A DNA stretch of 59,173 nt from Xanthobacteraceae bacterium (lineage in GTDB: Bacteria > Pseudomonadota > Alphaproteobacteria > Rhizobiales > Xanthobacteraceae): assembly GCA_019746355.1 (NCBI GenBank), contig JAIESC010000124.1, forward strand, positions 1-59,173. The letters are read 5' to 3'. Position 1 is the first letter of the stretch. Each line of letters opens with the position of its first letter. Shown here piece after piece: positions 52,267-59,173 of this stretch. The notes under the pieces were generated by a model that did no database searches, had not been told where the DNA came from, and saw only the letters and a list, made by a program, of their open reading frames with translations. The position numbers and the translations under genes were made by a program.

Positions 52267-53862
52267 ATGAAAGAGAATTTCCGCCAGTTCCTCGACCGGT
52301 TGCGGCAGGCGGGCGAGCTCGTGGACCTGCATCAGGCGGTCGACATCCGCCACATCTCGACGCTGGTCGACCAGGCCAAGACCGCGCTCTATTTCCACAA
52401 CGTCATCGGCTACAAGGTGCCGGTCGTCTCCGGGCTGGTCCGCTCGAAGGAGCGCGCCACGATGTCGATGGGCTGCGAAACCTTCGGCGAGATCGAGCAC
52501 AAGCTCGCGGCCGCGATCGCCAAGCCCATCCCGCCGAAATACGTCAACGGCTCGCCGACGCGCGACGTCGTCATGGAGGGCGACGACGTCGACCTGTTCA
52601 AGCTGCCGATCCCGATGTCGTCGATCTACGACGGCGGGCCGATGATCACCGCGGGCGTGGTGATCTCCAAGGACCCCGAGCTTGGCATCAACAGCGGCAT
52701 CTACCGCCTCATCGTCAAGGAAAAGGCGCTGACCGGCATCGACATCGTCACGCCGAACAACATGCGGCTGTTTGCCCAGCGCGCGCTCGAGCGGAAGGAA
52801 CCGCTGCCGATCTCCATCTCGATCGGCGTGCATCCCTTCGAATTCGCGGGCGCGGGCTTCCGCGCGCCGCTCGGCGTGGACGAAATGGCGATTGCCGGCG
52901 GACTTCGCGGCGAGGCGGTACAGCTTGCGCCCTGCTCCACCATCGACGTGCCCTACATCGCCGACGCCGAGATCGTGCTGGAGGCGGAAATCCTGCCCAC
53001 CGGCTGGACCTGGCCGGAGGGCCGCTTCGGCGAGTTCACGCGGCTGATGGGCGGGCTGCACTGGAATCCGCTCGTCCGCGTCAAGGCGGTCGCGATGCGC
53101 AAGGACGCGGTCTATTACAACCTGCACATGCCGTGGGAGAATACCTGGCTTGCGGCGCCGACGCGCTACACCGCGATCCGGCAGGCGCTCAAGACGGCGA
53201 ACGTGCAGGTCACCGGCCTCAACGTCACGCTCGGCGGCTGCGCGTTCTGGCACGCGGTCGTGCAAATCAAGAAGGGCGCGGCCGGCGACGGCAAGAACGC
53301 GCTGCTGGCGGCGCTATCGGTGATGGACCTCAAGCATGTGGTGGTGATCGACGACGACATCGACATCAACGATCCGACCGACGTGGAATGGGCGATTGCC
53401 ACGCGCGTGCAGGGCGACAAAGACATCGTGATCGTGCCCGGCGCGCGGGCGAAGCCGCTCGACCCGAGCCTGCTGCAGGGCGCGGGCGTGGTGCCGATCG
53501 GCACCAAGGTCGGCATCGACGCGACCATCCCCGAGCACATTCCGAAGGAGCACTACGAGCGCATCACCTACGCCTATGCCGACACGGCGAAGGTGGAGGA
53601 TTACGTCAAGGGCAAGAAGGACGCCGCCGGCAAGTCGGGCGACGAGCGCGAGGTGGAGCTTCTCGCAAAGAAGATTTTGGACGCGATCGACAACGAGCCG
53701 CTCTACTACACCGACATCGCCGAGCGGTTTGCGCAATACGACTTCAACACCGTGGCCCGCGCGCTCGGCCACCTGCACAAGACCGAGAAGCTGTGGCAGG
53801 ACCCGAAGGGCAAGATGTGCGTGCGCGGCAGCAAGTTCGCGGCGGTGTTGCCGAAGAAGTAG
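52267..53862 (+). CDS. UbiD-family decarboxylase (prenyl-FMN dependent)
   Basis: A 531-residue UbiD/Fdc-type enzyme. The active-site residues seen in fungal Fdc1 are all present with the same spacing: Asn142 and Arg147 in INSGIYRL, and Glu251 and Glu256 in PEGRFGEFTRLMGG. It would (de)carboxylate an aromatic or conjugated acid using prenylated FMN. Residues after about 460 form a charged extension (VEDYVKGKKDAAGKSGDEREVELLAKKILDAI) and a winged-helix-like tail, longer than in UbiD proper. No ubiX-type prenyltransferase is in the window, so cofactor must be made elsewhere. GGAG precedes the ATG. It heads a catabolic series running to 58.9 kb. Confidence 0.92.
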   Translation: MKENFRQFLDRLRQAGELVDLHQAVDIRHISTLVDQAKTALYFHNVIGYKVPVVSGLVRSKERATMSMGCETFGEIEHKLAAAIAKPIPPKYVNGSPTRDVVMEGDDVDLFKLPIPMSSIYDGGPMITAGVVISKDPELGINSGIYRLIVKEKALTGIDIVTPNNMRLFAQRALERKEPLPISISIGVHPFEFAGAGFRAPLGVDEMAIAGGLRGEAVQLAPCSTIDVPYIADAEIVLEAEILPTGWTWPEGRFGEFTRLMGGLHWNPLVRVKAVAMRKDAVYYNLHMPWENTWLAAPTRYTAIRQALKTANVQVTGLNVTLGGCAFWHAVVQIKKGAAGDGKNALLAALSVMDLKHVVVIDDDIDINDPTDVEWAIATRVQGDKDIVIVPGARAKPLDPSLLQGAGVVPIGTKVGIDATIPEHIPKEHYERITYAYADTAKVEDYVKGKKDAAGKSGDEREVELLAKKILDAIDNEPLYYTDIAERFAQYDFNTVARALGHLHKTEKLWQDPKGKMCVRGSKFAAVLPKK

Positions 53863-53899
53863 TACGTTGCACGCAAGCGTCGGAACGAAGGCAGCTTGG

Positions 53900-54040
53900 C
53901 TCCCTCCCCCGCATAGCCCGTCGAAGACGGGCGTAAACGCCCTTTCGCTGGGGGAGGGTTAGGGAGGGGGCACAACGCGGGCTGGCGTATGTCGCAGCCC
54001 CCTCTCCACCTCTCCCTCGCAAGCGGGGGAGAGAGCAGAG
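53900..54040. repeat. CTCCCTCCCCC-type composite palindromic repeat
   Basis: CTCCCTCCCCCGC (53900) pairs with GGGGGAGGGTTAGGGAG (53949-53966), enclosing the hairpin GCCCGTC-GAA-GACGGGC. A second unit follows from CCCCCTCTCCACCTCTCCC to GCGGGGGAGAG. Elements of this type are frequent between rhizobial genes. The 219-bp gap holds nothing else. Confidence 0.65.
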
Positions 54041-54081
54041 CGGTGCTCGCGGCAACGCCGCGATAATTTCATAGAGACAAA

Positions 54082-54954
54082 ATGATCATCGACACCCACA
54101 CCCACGTCATCGCCACCGACACGAAAAAATATCCGCTGGCGCCGCTGTTCGGAAAGCAGTCCACCTGGTCCGCGGAGCACCCGCTCGACTATCCGGACAT
54201 GGTGAAGGCGAACGTCGAAGCAGGCGTCGACAAGGCGGTGCTGGTGCAGGCGTCGTCGGCCTACGCGTTCGACAACTCCTACACGGCCGACTCGGTGGCG
54301 GCGCATCCGGAGCGCTTCACCGGCGTGTTCTCGGTCGATGTCGTCGCGCCCGATGCGCCGGCCAAGATGAAGCACTGGATGGGCAAGGGCCTCACCGGCA
54401 TGCGCATCTTCACCTCCGGCTCGACGCATGCCGCGCAGGAAACGTTCTTCGCCGAGGAGGCGGCGTTTCCAGCTTGGCAGTTTGCGGCCGATCAGGGATT
54501 GCCGGTCTGCATGCAGATGCGGGTCGTCGGGCTGCCGCTCCTGGAAGCCGTCATCAAGCGTTTTCCGAAGGTCCGTATCCTGCTCGACCATTTCGCCCGC
54601 GCCGAGGCCGCCGACGGGCCGCCGTTCGCCTCGGCCGCGCCGCTCTGGGCGCTGGCAAAATATCCGAACGTCTATCTCAAGCTCACCCACCGGCCGATCG
54701 AGCAGTCGATGAAAGGCAAGGCCACCCCCGAGGCGTTTCTCGGCAAGGCCATCCAGGAGTTCGGCGCCTCGCGCATCTGCTGGGGCTCGAACTTCCCGGC
54801 CGCCGATCCGCCACTGCCGGAGCTGATCGAAATGGCGCGCAAGGCGCTTTCATTCCTGCCGCAGGCGGATCAAGATCGGATTTTCTACAAGACCGCGCTG
54901 GACCTCTATCCGGCGCTCGCCTCCGCTCCTCGTCATTCCGGGACCCGAGCGTAG
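54082..54954 (+). CDS. Amidohydrolase-family TIM-barrel protein
   Basis: A 290-residue metal-dependent hydrolase or decarboxylase of the amidohydrolase-2 (ACMSD/lactonase-like) group. The HxH metal pair is in MIIDTHTHVIATD, the third His in RILLDHFARAEA, and the final acidic position reads RICWGSNFPAADPP, with Asn in place of Asp, as in some relatives. It probably opens a lactone or removes CO2 from a ring-derived acid made by the UbiD pathway. The last 9 codons and the stop lie inside a palindromic repeat, so the original C-terminus has probably been replaced. Confidence 0.84.
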   Translation: MIIDTHTHVIATDTKKYPLAPLFGKQSTWSAEHPLDYPDMVKANVEAGVDKAVLVQASSAYAFDNSYTADSVAAHPERFTGVFSVDVVAPDAPAKMKHWMGKGLTGMRIFTSGSTHAAQETFFAEEAAFPAWQFAADQGLPVCMQMRVVGLPLLEAVIKRFPKVRILLDHFARAEAADGPPFASAAPLWALAKYPNVYLKLTHRPIEQSMKGKATPEAFLGKAIQEFGASRICWGSNFPAADPPLPELIEMARKALSFLPQADQDRIFYKTALDLYPALASAPRHSGTRA

Positions 54955-55036
54955 CGAGGGAGCCCGGAATCCAGTTACAAATACCGAGTTTGTTTCTGGA
55001 TTCCGGGCTCGCGCCTTCGGCGCGCCCTGGAATGAC
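54932..55036. repeat. GTCATTCCGGG-type palindromic element supplying a stop codon
   Basis: GTCATTCCGGG (54932) pairs with the almost complementary CCCTGGAATGAC (55025-55036). The inner arms AGCCCGGAATCCAG and CTGGATTCCGGGCT (54961-55009) are perfect. The amidohydrolase stop (54952-54954) lies within it. Confidence 0.8.
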
Positions 55037-55070
55037 GTCGGAGAAACTCAAGAAATAAGGGAGACCTGCC

Positions 55071-55967
55071 GTGCTGACCCGCCCCGACAAGATGAAGCTG
55101 CACACCCTTCTCGGCAACTATCCCAACGTGATGGCGCTGAAGGACGGGCGCGTGAAGTCCGACGTGGTGGAATGGGACTTCCCGGACTTCCCGGTGCCCA
55201 ACCGCGGCTTCAAGCCGATGGTGCGCGAGCACAAGTTCGACTGCGGCGAGCTTGCGATCGTGACCTTCCTGCAGGCCCGCGAATACGGGCTGCCCTATGT
55301 GCTGCTGCCAGCGACCGTGGTCGGCCGCGGCCAGCTCCACACCGTCGCCTACAACTCCGAGCGCGGCACGCTGAAGCCGTCGGATCTGAACGGCCGGAAG
55401 TTCGGCGTGCGCTCCTATACGCAGACCACCGGCATCTGGGTGCGCGGCATCCTCGCGGAGAGCTACGGCGTCGACTGGTCGAAGGTCGAAATCACCACGA
55501 TGGAAGACCCGCATGTCGCGCAATACAAGGACCCGTCGTTTGTGAAGCGCGCGCCGGAGACCAAGCAGCTCCCGCAGATGCTGATCGACGGCGAGATCGA
55601 CGCGGCGCTGATCGGCGACAAGTTCCCCGACCCGCGCTTCAAGACGCTGGTGCCGGACGCCGAGAACGCCAACAAGCAATGGGCGCAGTCGCACGGCGGC
55701 GTGCCGATCAACCACATGGTGATCGTGCGCGAGAAGATCGCCAAGGACCGCCCGGACGTGGTCGAGGAGATTTTCCGCCTGTTGAAGGCCGCACGCGACC
55801 TCGACGCCTCGGCGCCCAAGGGCGCGCTCGACCCGTATCGCTTCGGCGTCGAGCCGAACCGCGAGGCGCTGGAGCGGGTCATCGACTACTCGCTGAAGCA
55901 GCAGATGATCACCAAGAAGGTGAGGGTCGACGACCTGTTCGACGACCTGACGCGCAAGCTGGTGTAG
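55071..55967 (+). CDS. 4,5-dihydroxyphthalate decarboxylase-like / NMT1-type binding-fold protein
   Basis: A 298-residue protein with the type II periplasmic-binding fold but no signal peptide. LGNYPNVMALKDGRVKSDVVEWDF and MVREHKFDCGELAIVTFLQAREYGLPYVLLPATVVGRGQLHTVAYN resemble PhtD-type 4,5-dihydroxyphthalate decarboxylases, which share this fold. FGVRSYTQTTGIWVRGILAESYGV and LIGDKFPDPRFKTLVPDAENANKQWAQSHGGVPINHMVIVRE follow. The cytosolic location and UbiD/amidohydrolase neighbours favour an enzyme over a transporter part. It starts at GTG 55071 with GGGAG 8 bp upstream. Which acid it acts on is unknown. Confidence 0.75.
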   Translation: MLTRPDKMKLHTLLGNYPNVMALKDGRVKSDVVEWDFPDFPVPNRGFKPMVREHKFDCGELAIVTFLQAREYGLPYVLLPATVVGRGQLHTVAYNSERGTLKPSDLNGRKFGVRSYTQTTGIWVRGILAESYGVDWSKVEITTMEDPHVAQYKDPSFVKRAPETKQLPQMLIDGEIDAALIGDKFPDPRFKTLVPDAENANKQWAQSHGGVPINHMVIVREKIAKDRPDVVEEIFRLLKAARDLDASAPKGALDPYRFGVEPNREALERVIDYSLKQQMITKKVRVDDLFDDLTRKLV

Positions 55968-55991
55968 CCGTGCGCGCGCTCCCTCGCCGCG

Positions 55992-56094
55992 GTCATTCCG
56001 GGGCCGGCCGAAGGCCGGAGCCCGGAATCCAGCGGCAAGGGTGGCGTACGCGTCTGGATTCCGGGCTCCGCGCTTCGCGCGGCCCCGGAATGAC
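55992..56094. repeat. GTCATTCCGGGG-type palindromic element supplying a start codon
   Basis: GTCATTCCGGGGCC (55992-56005) and GGCCCCGGAATGAC (56081-56094) are perfectly complementary, with inner arms CCCGGAATCCAG and CTGGATTCCGGG. The ATG of the next gene (56090-56092) is part of the right arm. Confidence 0.85.
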
Positions 56095-57079
56095 CGTGTG
56101 GCAGGGTTTGCGCATCATTGCAGCAATCTGCTTCGTCGCGGCATTCGTTACGGGCGCCAGCGCGCAAAGCGGCGACGCGCAGAACTTCCCCAATCGCCCG
56201 GTCAAGATCGTCGTCCCCTTCCCGGCCGGCGGGCCGACCGACGTCAACATGCGCATCCTCGGGCAGAAGCTCAGCGAGATGTGGGGCCAGGGCGTGGTCA
56301 TCGAGAACCGCCCGGGGGCCAACACCGGCATCGGCGCGCAGGCGGTCGCGAACGCGCCGGCCGACGGCTACACGCTGCTCGCGGCGATGGACACGACGCT
56401 GGTGATGAACCCGGCGACCGGCGCGCCGATGAGCTACGACCCGTTCAAGGACTTCGCCGCGATCACGCTGACGGCGAAGAACACCTCGCTGCTTACGGTG
56501 CGGGCGAGTGACGGGCCGAAGACGATCGCGGAGCTGATCGCACGCGGCAAGGCGAGCGGGTCGAAGCTCAACTACGGCGCAGGCATCACCATCACGCGGC
56601 TTGCCGGCGCGACCTTCGCCAAGGCCGCGGGGATCGAGGTGGTGCTGGTGCCCTATCGCGGCAGCTCCGAAGTGGTGCAGGGCCTGCTCACCGGCAGCGT
56701 CGATTTCATCGTCGACGGCATCGCACCGAGCCTGCCGCTCATTCGCAGCGGCCAGTTCCGGCCGCTCGCCAAGCTGAACAACCGCGCGCTGGCGGTCCTG
56801 CCGGACGTGAAGCCGCTGTCCGAAGCCTCGGGCCTGCCGATCGACGAGATGTCGAGTTGGATCGGGCTTGTGGCGCCGGCCGGCACGCCGCCGGCGGTGA
56901 TCCGGAAAATCCACGAGGACATCGTCAAGGCCACGGCCGATGCCGGCGTGGCCGAGCGGCTGGACAAGGCCGGCATTCTGGCGGTGACCACCACGCCCGC
57001 GGAGTTCGACCGATTCTTCCGCAGCGAAGCCGAGCGGTGGACGAAGGTCTACAAGGAAAGCGGCATCAGGCTCGACTGA
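56090..57079 (+). CDS. Bug-type (TTT family) solute-binding protein
   Basis: A 329-residue binding protein. The signal MTVWQGLRIIAAICFVAAFV cleaves near GASAQSG. The core reads FPNRPVKIVVPFPAGGPTDVNMRILG, VIENRPGANTGIGAQAVANAPADG and VVLVPYRGSSEVVQG. The ATG lies inside the right arm of a palindromic repeat and has no ribosome-binding site (the upstream sequence is GGCCCCGGA); GTG 56096 in frame is equally likely. The gene follows the PhtD-like gene and precedes the AMDase-like gene by 18 bp, so it probably feeds this pathway. Confidence 0.9.
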   Translation: MTVWQGLRIIAAICFVAAFVTGASAQSGDAQNFPNRPVKIVVPFPAGGPTDVNMRILGQKLSEMWGQGVVIENRPGANTGIGAQAVANAPADGYTLLAAMDTTLVMNPATGAPMSYDPFKDFAAITLTAKNTSLLTVRASDGPKTIAELIARGKASGSKLNYGAGITITRLAGATFAKAAGIEVVLVPYRGSSEVVQGLLTGSVDFIVDGIAPSLPLIRSGQFRPLAKLNNRALAVLPDVKPLSEASGLPIDEMSSWIGLVAPAGTPPAVIRKIHEDIVKATADAGVAERLDKAGILAVTTTPAEFDRFFRSEAERWTKVYKESGIRLD

Positions 57080-57097
57080 AAATCCGGAGGCACGCCC

Positions 57098-57853
57098 ATG
57101 AACGTCATGCCGAACGTCAACAAGGACGCCACCGCACTCGTTCCGCCGCGCGCCCGGGTCGGCCTGATCATTCCTTCGGTCAACACCTTCAGCGAACCGC
57201 AGTTCAACCATTTCGCCCCCGACGGCCTCGGCATCCACGTCGCCCGCGCCCGCGTCGCCGGCCAATGGAAGCGGCCGCTGCCTGAGATGAAGGAGGAGAT
57301 CGCAGGCGCGGCGAAGCTCCTCGCCGACGCGCATCCCGACGTGATCGTGTTCCACTGCACCGACACCTCGATGACCCAGGGGCCGCAGGGCGAGGGCAAG
57401 ATCCTCGACATCGTCACGGAAGCAACCGGCATCGGCGCGATGGCGACGAGCCGCCTAGTGCTGGAGGCGCTGCGGACGCTCGGCATGAAGAAGGTGGTGC
57501 TGCTCACACCTTACAAGAGCAACAAGGCCGTGATCGACTATCTCACCGCGGCCGGCATCACCGTGGTGCAGGATGTGGCGTTGAAGCTTGAAGCGAAAGA
57601 CTTCGGCAGCGTCACGCCGGCCGATTGGACCAGGCTCGCGAAAGAGAACGACCGGCCCGAGGCCGACGGCATCTTCCTGTCCTGCACCAACACCACCCAG
57701 ATCGAGGCGATCGCCGATATCGAAAAGATGCTCGGCAAGCCCGTGGTCAACAGCAACCAGGCGGTGCTGTGGGGCTGCATGCGGCGGCTCAAGGACAAGG
57801 TGCCGGTTGCGCCGATGCCGCAGCTTGGCAGACTGATGCAGAGCCTGAACTGA
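57098..57853 (+). CDS. Maleate isomerase / arylmalonate decarboxylase-like enzyme (Asp/Glu racemase superfamily)
   Basis: A 251-residue member of the Asp/Glu racemase superfamily. VGLIIPSVNTFSEPQFNHFAPDGL at the N-terminus is the hallmark of maleate cis-trans isomerases and arylmalonate decarboxylases. Both catalytic Cys positions are kept: Cys87 in VIVFHCTDTSMTQGP and Cys196 in GIFLSCTNTTQIEAI. Two Cys favour a maleate isomerase or racemase over arylmalonate decarboxylase, which keeps one. GGAGG precedes the ATG. It sits between two Bug genes at the end of the UbiD-led series, so it probably works on a dicarboxylic intermediate. Confidence 0.84.
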   Translation: MNVMPNVNKDATALVPPRARVGLIIPSVNTFSEPQFNHFAPDGLGIHVARARVAGQWKRPLPEMKEEIAGAAKLLADAHPDVIVFHCTDTSMTQGPQGEGKILDIVTEATGIGAMATSRLVLEALRTLGMKKVVLLTPYKSNKAVIDYLTAAGITVVQDVALKLEAKDFGSVTPADWTRLAKENDRPEADGIFLSCTNTTQIEAIADIEKMLGKPVVNSNQAVLWGCMRRLKDKVPVAPMPQLGRLMQSLN

Positions 57854-57892
57854 GAGGCGGAACACCGCCCTCACCGCGTCTTGGAGGAGTTG

Positions 57893-58861
57893 ATGAAGAC
57901 CCGTCTGCTTGCGCTCGCCCTGACGGCTGCGCTTCTGCTTGCCTTCCCCGCGCCGTCTTTCGCGCAAAACTACCCCAGCCGACCGATCACGCTGATCGTG
58001 CCGTTTGCGCCCGGAGGGCCCGCCGACCTGCTCGGCCGTCTGGTCGGCCAGAAGATGAGCGAGGACCTGGGCCAGCAGGTCGTGATCGACAACCGCTCCG
58101 GGGCCAACACCATCGTCGGCGCGCAGTTCGTCGCCCGTGCCCAGCCCGACGGCTACACCATCCTGCTCGCGATCGACGGCACGCTGGTGATGAACCCGTT
58201 CCTCTACGCCAAGCTCGCCTACGACCCGTTCAAGGACTTCGACCCGGTGTCGCTGATCGCGGCGGTGCCGTCGGCGATCACCGCCAACATCAAGACGCCG
58301 GTCGGGACGCTGAAGGACATCATCGACACCGAGAAGGCGAAGCCCGGCACGTTCCAGATCGGCGTCAGCACGCCGACCTCGCAGGTCGCCATCGGCCTTC
58401 TCAACAGCCTCGCCGGCATCAACCTGACGATGGTGCCCTATCGCGGCGGCACGACGCAGATCACGAGCCTGCTCGCCGGCGACATCCCGCTCGGCCACGA
58501 GAGCGTCAACGTGGCGCTGCCGCTCTACCGCGACAAGAAGATCAAGATCATCGCCCTCACCGGCCAGAAGCGGCTCGGGCTCGCGCCGGAGATCCCGCTG
58601 ATCGCCGAGACCTTCCCGGGCTTCGACCTCGGCATCTGGCAGAGCGTGGTGGTGCCGAAGGGCACGCCGAAGCCGATCGTCGACCGGCTGTTCGCCTCGC
58701 TGCAGAAGGCCATGGCCTCGCAGGAGGTGCGCGACAAGCTCACCACCGCGGGCATAGAGCCGACCATCAGCAAGAGCCCCGAGGACTTCGGCGCGTTCAT
58801 CAAGTCGCAGGCCGAGGTCCGCGAGAAGGTGATCAAGGCCGTCGGGATGAAGATCGAGTAA
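57893..58861 (+). CDS. Bug-type (TTT family) solute-binding protein
   Basis: A 322-residue binding protein. The signal MKTRLLALALTAALLLAFPA cleaves near SFAQNYP. The core reads YPSRPITLIVPFAPGGPADLLGRLVG, VIDNRSGANTIVGAQFVARAQPDG and LTMVPYRGGTTQITSLLAGD. GGAGGAG 4 bp before ATG 57893 fixes the start. It lies 39 bp after the maleate-isomerase-like gene and ends the plus-strand series, followed by a palindromic repeat. Confidence 0.93.
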   Translation: MKTRLLALALTAALLLAFPAPSFAQNYPSRPITLIVPFAPGGPADLLGRLVGQKMSEDLGQQVVIDNRSGANTIVGAQFVARAQPDGYTILLAIDGTLVMNPFLYAKLAYDPFKDFDPVSLIAAVPSAITANIKTPVGTLKDIIDTEKAKPGTFQIGVSTPTSQVAIGLLNSLAGINLTMVPYRGGTTQITSLLAGDIPLGHESVNVALPLYRDKKIKIIALTGQKRLGLAPEIPLIAETFPGFDLGIWQSVVVPKGTPKPIVDRLFASLQKAMASQEVRDKLTTAGIEPTISKSPEDFGAFIKSQAEVREKVIKAVGMKIE

Positions 58862-58898
58862 GCGCTAGGCGGTTTCCGCTTGCGCGGAATCAACCGTC

Positions 58899-58985
58899 GT
58901 CATGGCCGGGCTTGTCCCGGCCATCTCGCTTAGGCGGGCACCGTGCGTCCCTTGTCGAGATGCGCGGGTCAAGCCCGCGCATGAC
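58899..58985. repeat. GTCATGGCCGGG-type palindromic repeat between convergent genes
   Basis: GTCATGGCCGGGCTTGTCCC pairs imperfectly with GGGTCAAGCCCGCGCATGAC, and each arm also holds a short hairpin. It lies between the convergent Bug and M20 peptidase genes and may end both transcripts. The family is that of 52028-52137. Confidence 0.7.
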
Positions 58986-59032
58986 GGGGAGATAGCGGTG
59001 CAAACCAACCAGAAACCGCTCTCAGCAGACTG

Positions 59033-59173
59033 CTAGCTCAGCCGCTGCAGGATCATCGCCGCATAGACCTTCGCCGCGTCGCGGGTGCGGTCCACCGACG
59101 CCATGTCGAGGTCGGTGTGGGCGTATTTCTCCTCGCCGGGCCCGTAGGTGCAGGGCTCGATGCCGATGTGCTG
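59033..59173 (-). CDS. C-terminal end of an M20-family metallopeptidase (partial)
   Basis: The last 46 residues of a minus-strand gene cut by the window edge. The stretch reads IEPCTYGPGEEKYAHTDLDMASVDRTRDAAKVYAAMILQRLS, which matches the end of M20 peptidases (ArgE, DapE, carboxypeptidase G2 type): a GPG or GPE turn, a metal-binding His in AHTxxE/D, and a closing helix of the form VxxAAKVYAxxIL. The usual Glu after AHT is Asp here. The activity cannot be named from this part. Confidence 0.7.
   Translation of the reverse strand, partial: QHIGIEPCTYGPGEEKYAHTDLDMASVDRTRDAAKVYAAMILQRLS

Noticed and set aside
55172..56089. Open frame upstream of the Bug gene at 56090, which could give a 635-residue fusion
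   Set aside because: The upstream part is antisense-frame sequence of the PhtD-like gene, and a normal signal peptide starts at 56090.

Overview
The window looks like chromosome of a GC-rich alphaproteobacterium of the Hyphomicrobiales, most like the Nitrobacteraceae or Xanthobacteraceae. This is inferred from the gene set (Urt urea transporter beside urease, TAXI-TRAP, many Bug-type solute-binding proteins, a PQQ alcohol dehydrogenase with its own ABC system), from heavy G/C use at third codon positions, and from GTCATTCCGG-type palindromic repeats between genes. No rRNA, tRNA, transposase, integrase or CRISPR array was seen.

Layout. (1) 0-6.4 kb: a MarR regulator with a clear palindromic operator, an amidase, a TAXI-type TRAP transporter (fused permease and binding protein) and a PaaG-like enoyl-CoA isomerase. 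(2) 6.5-8.3 kb: ureE-ureF-ureG on the minus strand. (3) 8.3-11.8 kb, plus strand: cupin, DUF2147, Bug protein, DadA-like oxidase. (4) 26.2 down to 11.9 kb: one long minus-strand series, urtA-urtB-urtC-urtD-urtE-ureD-ureA-unknown-ureB-ureC-GAF-Bug-GGT-Bug. It takes up urea, assembles urease with the separate ureEFG block, and then runs into genes not known from urease clusters. (5) 26.5-33.8 kb: DUF6494, S10 peptidase, single-domain response regulator, a EutA-family ATPase with a 43-residue His-rich tail, a secreted unknown, a flavin amine oxidase and a Bug protein. (6) 33.8-42.7 kb: the most striking block. A minus-strand operon (ABC ATPase, beta-propeller, binding protein, permease, TonB receptor) diverges from a quinoprotein alcohol dehydrogenase, a small exported unknown and a cytochrome c. 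The dehydrogenase carries the Asp-Tyr-Asp motif that marks lanthanide-dependent enzymes, so this reads as a lanthanide uptake and use module. (7) 42.8-59.2 kb: a catabolic region with a split ThDP decarboxylase, a VOC protein, two Bug proteins, an acyl-CoA ligase, a hotdog thioesterase, a quinone-oxidoreductase-like MDR, a thiol-dioxygenase-like cupin, a MetX-like hydrolase, a UbiD decarboxylase, an amidohydrolase, a 4,5-dihydroxyphthalate-decarboxylase-like protein, a maleate isomerase/arylmalonate decarboxylase-like protein, two more Bug proteins and the end of an M20 peptidase.

Eight Bug binding proteins lie in 59 kb without any TctA/TctB membrane partner in view. Most sit beside one candidate catabolic enzyme. 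Apart from MarR and an orphan receiver domain there is no recognisable regulator gene, so most control must come from elsewhere.
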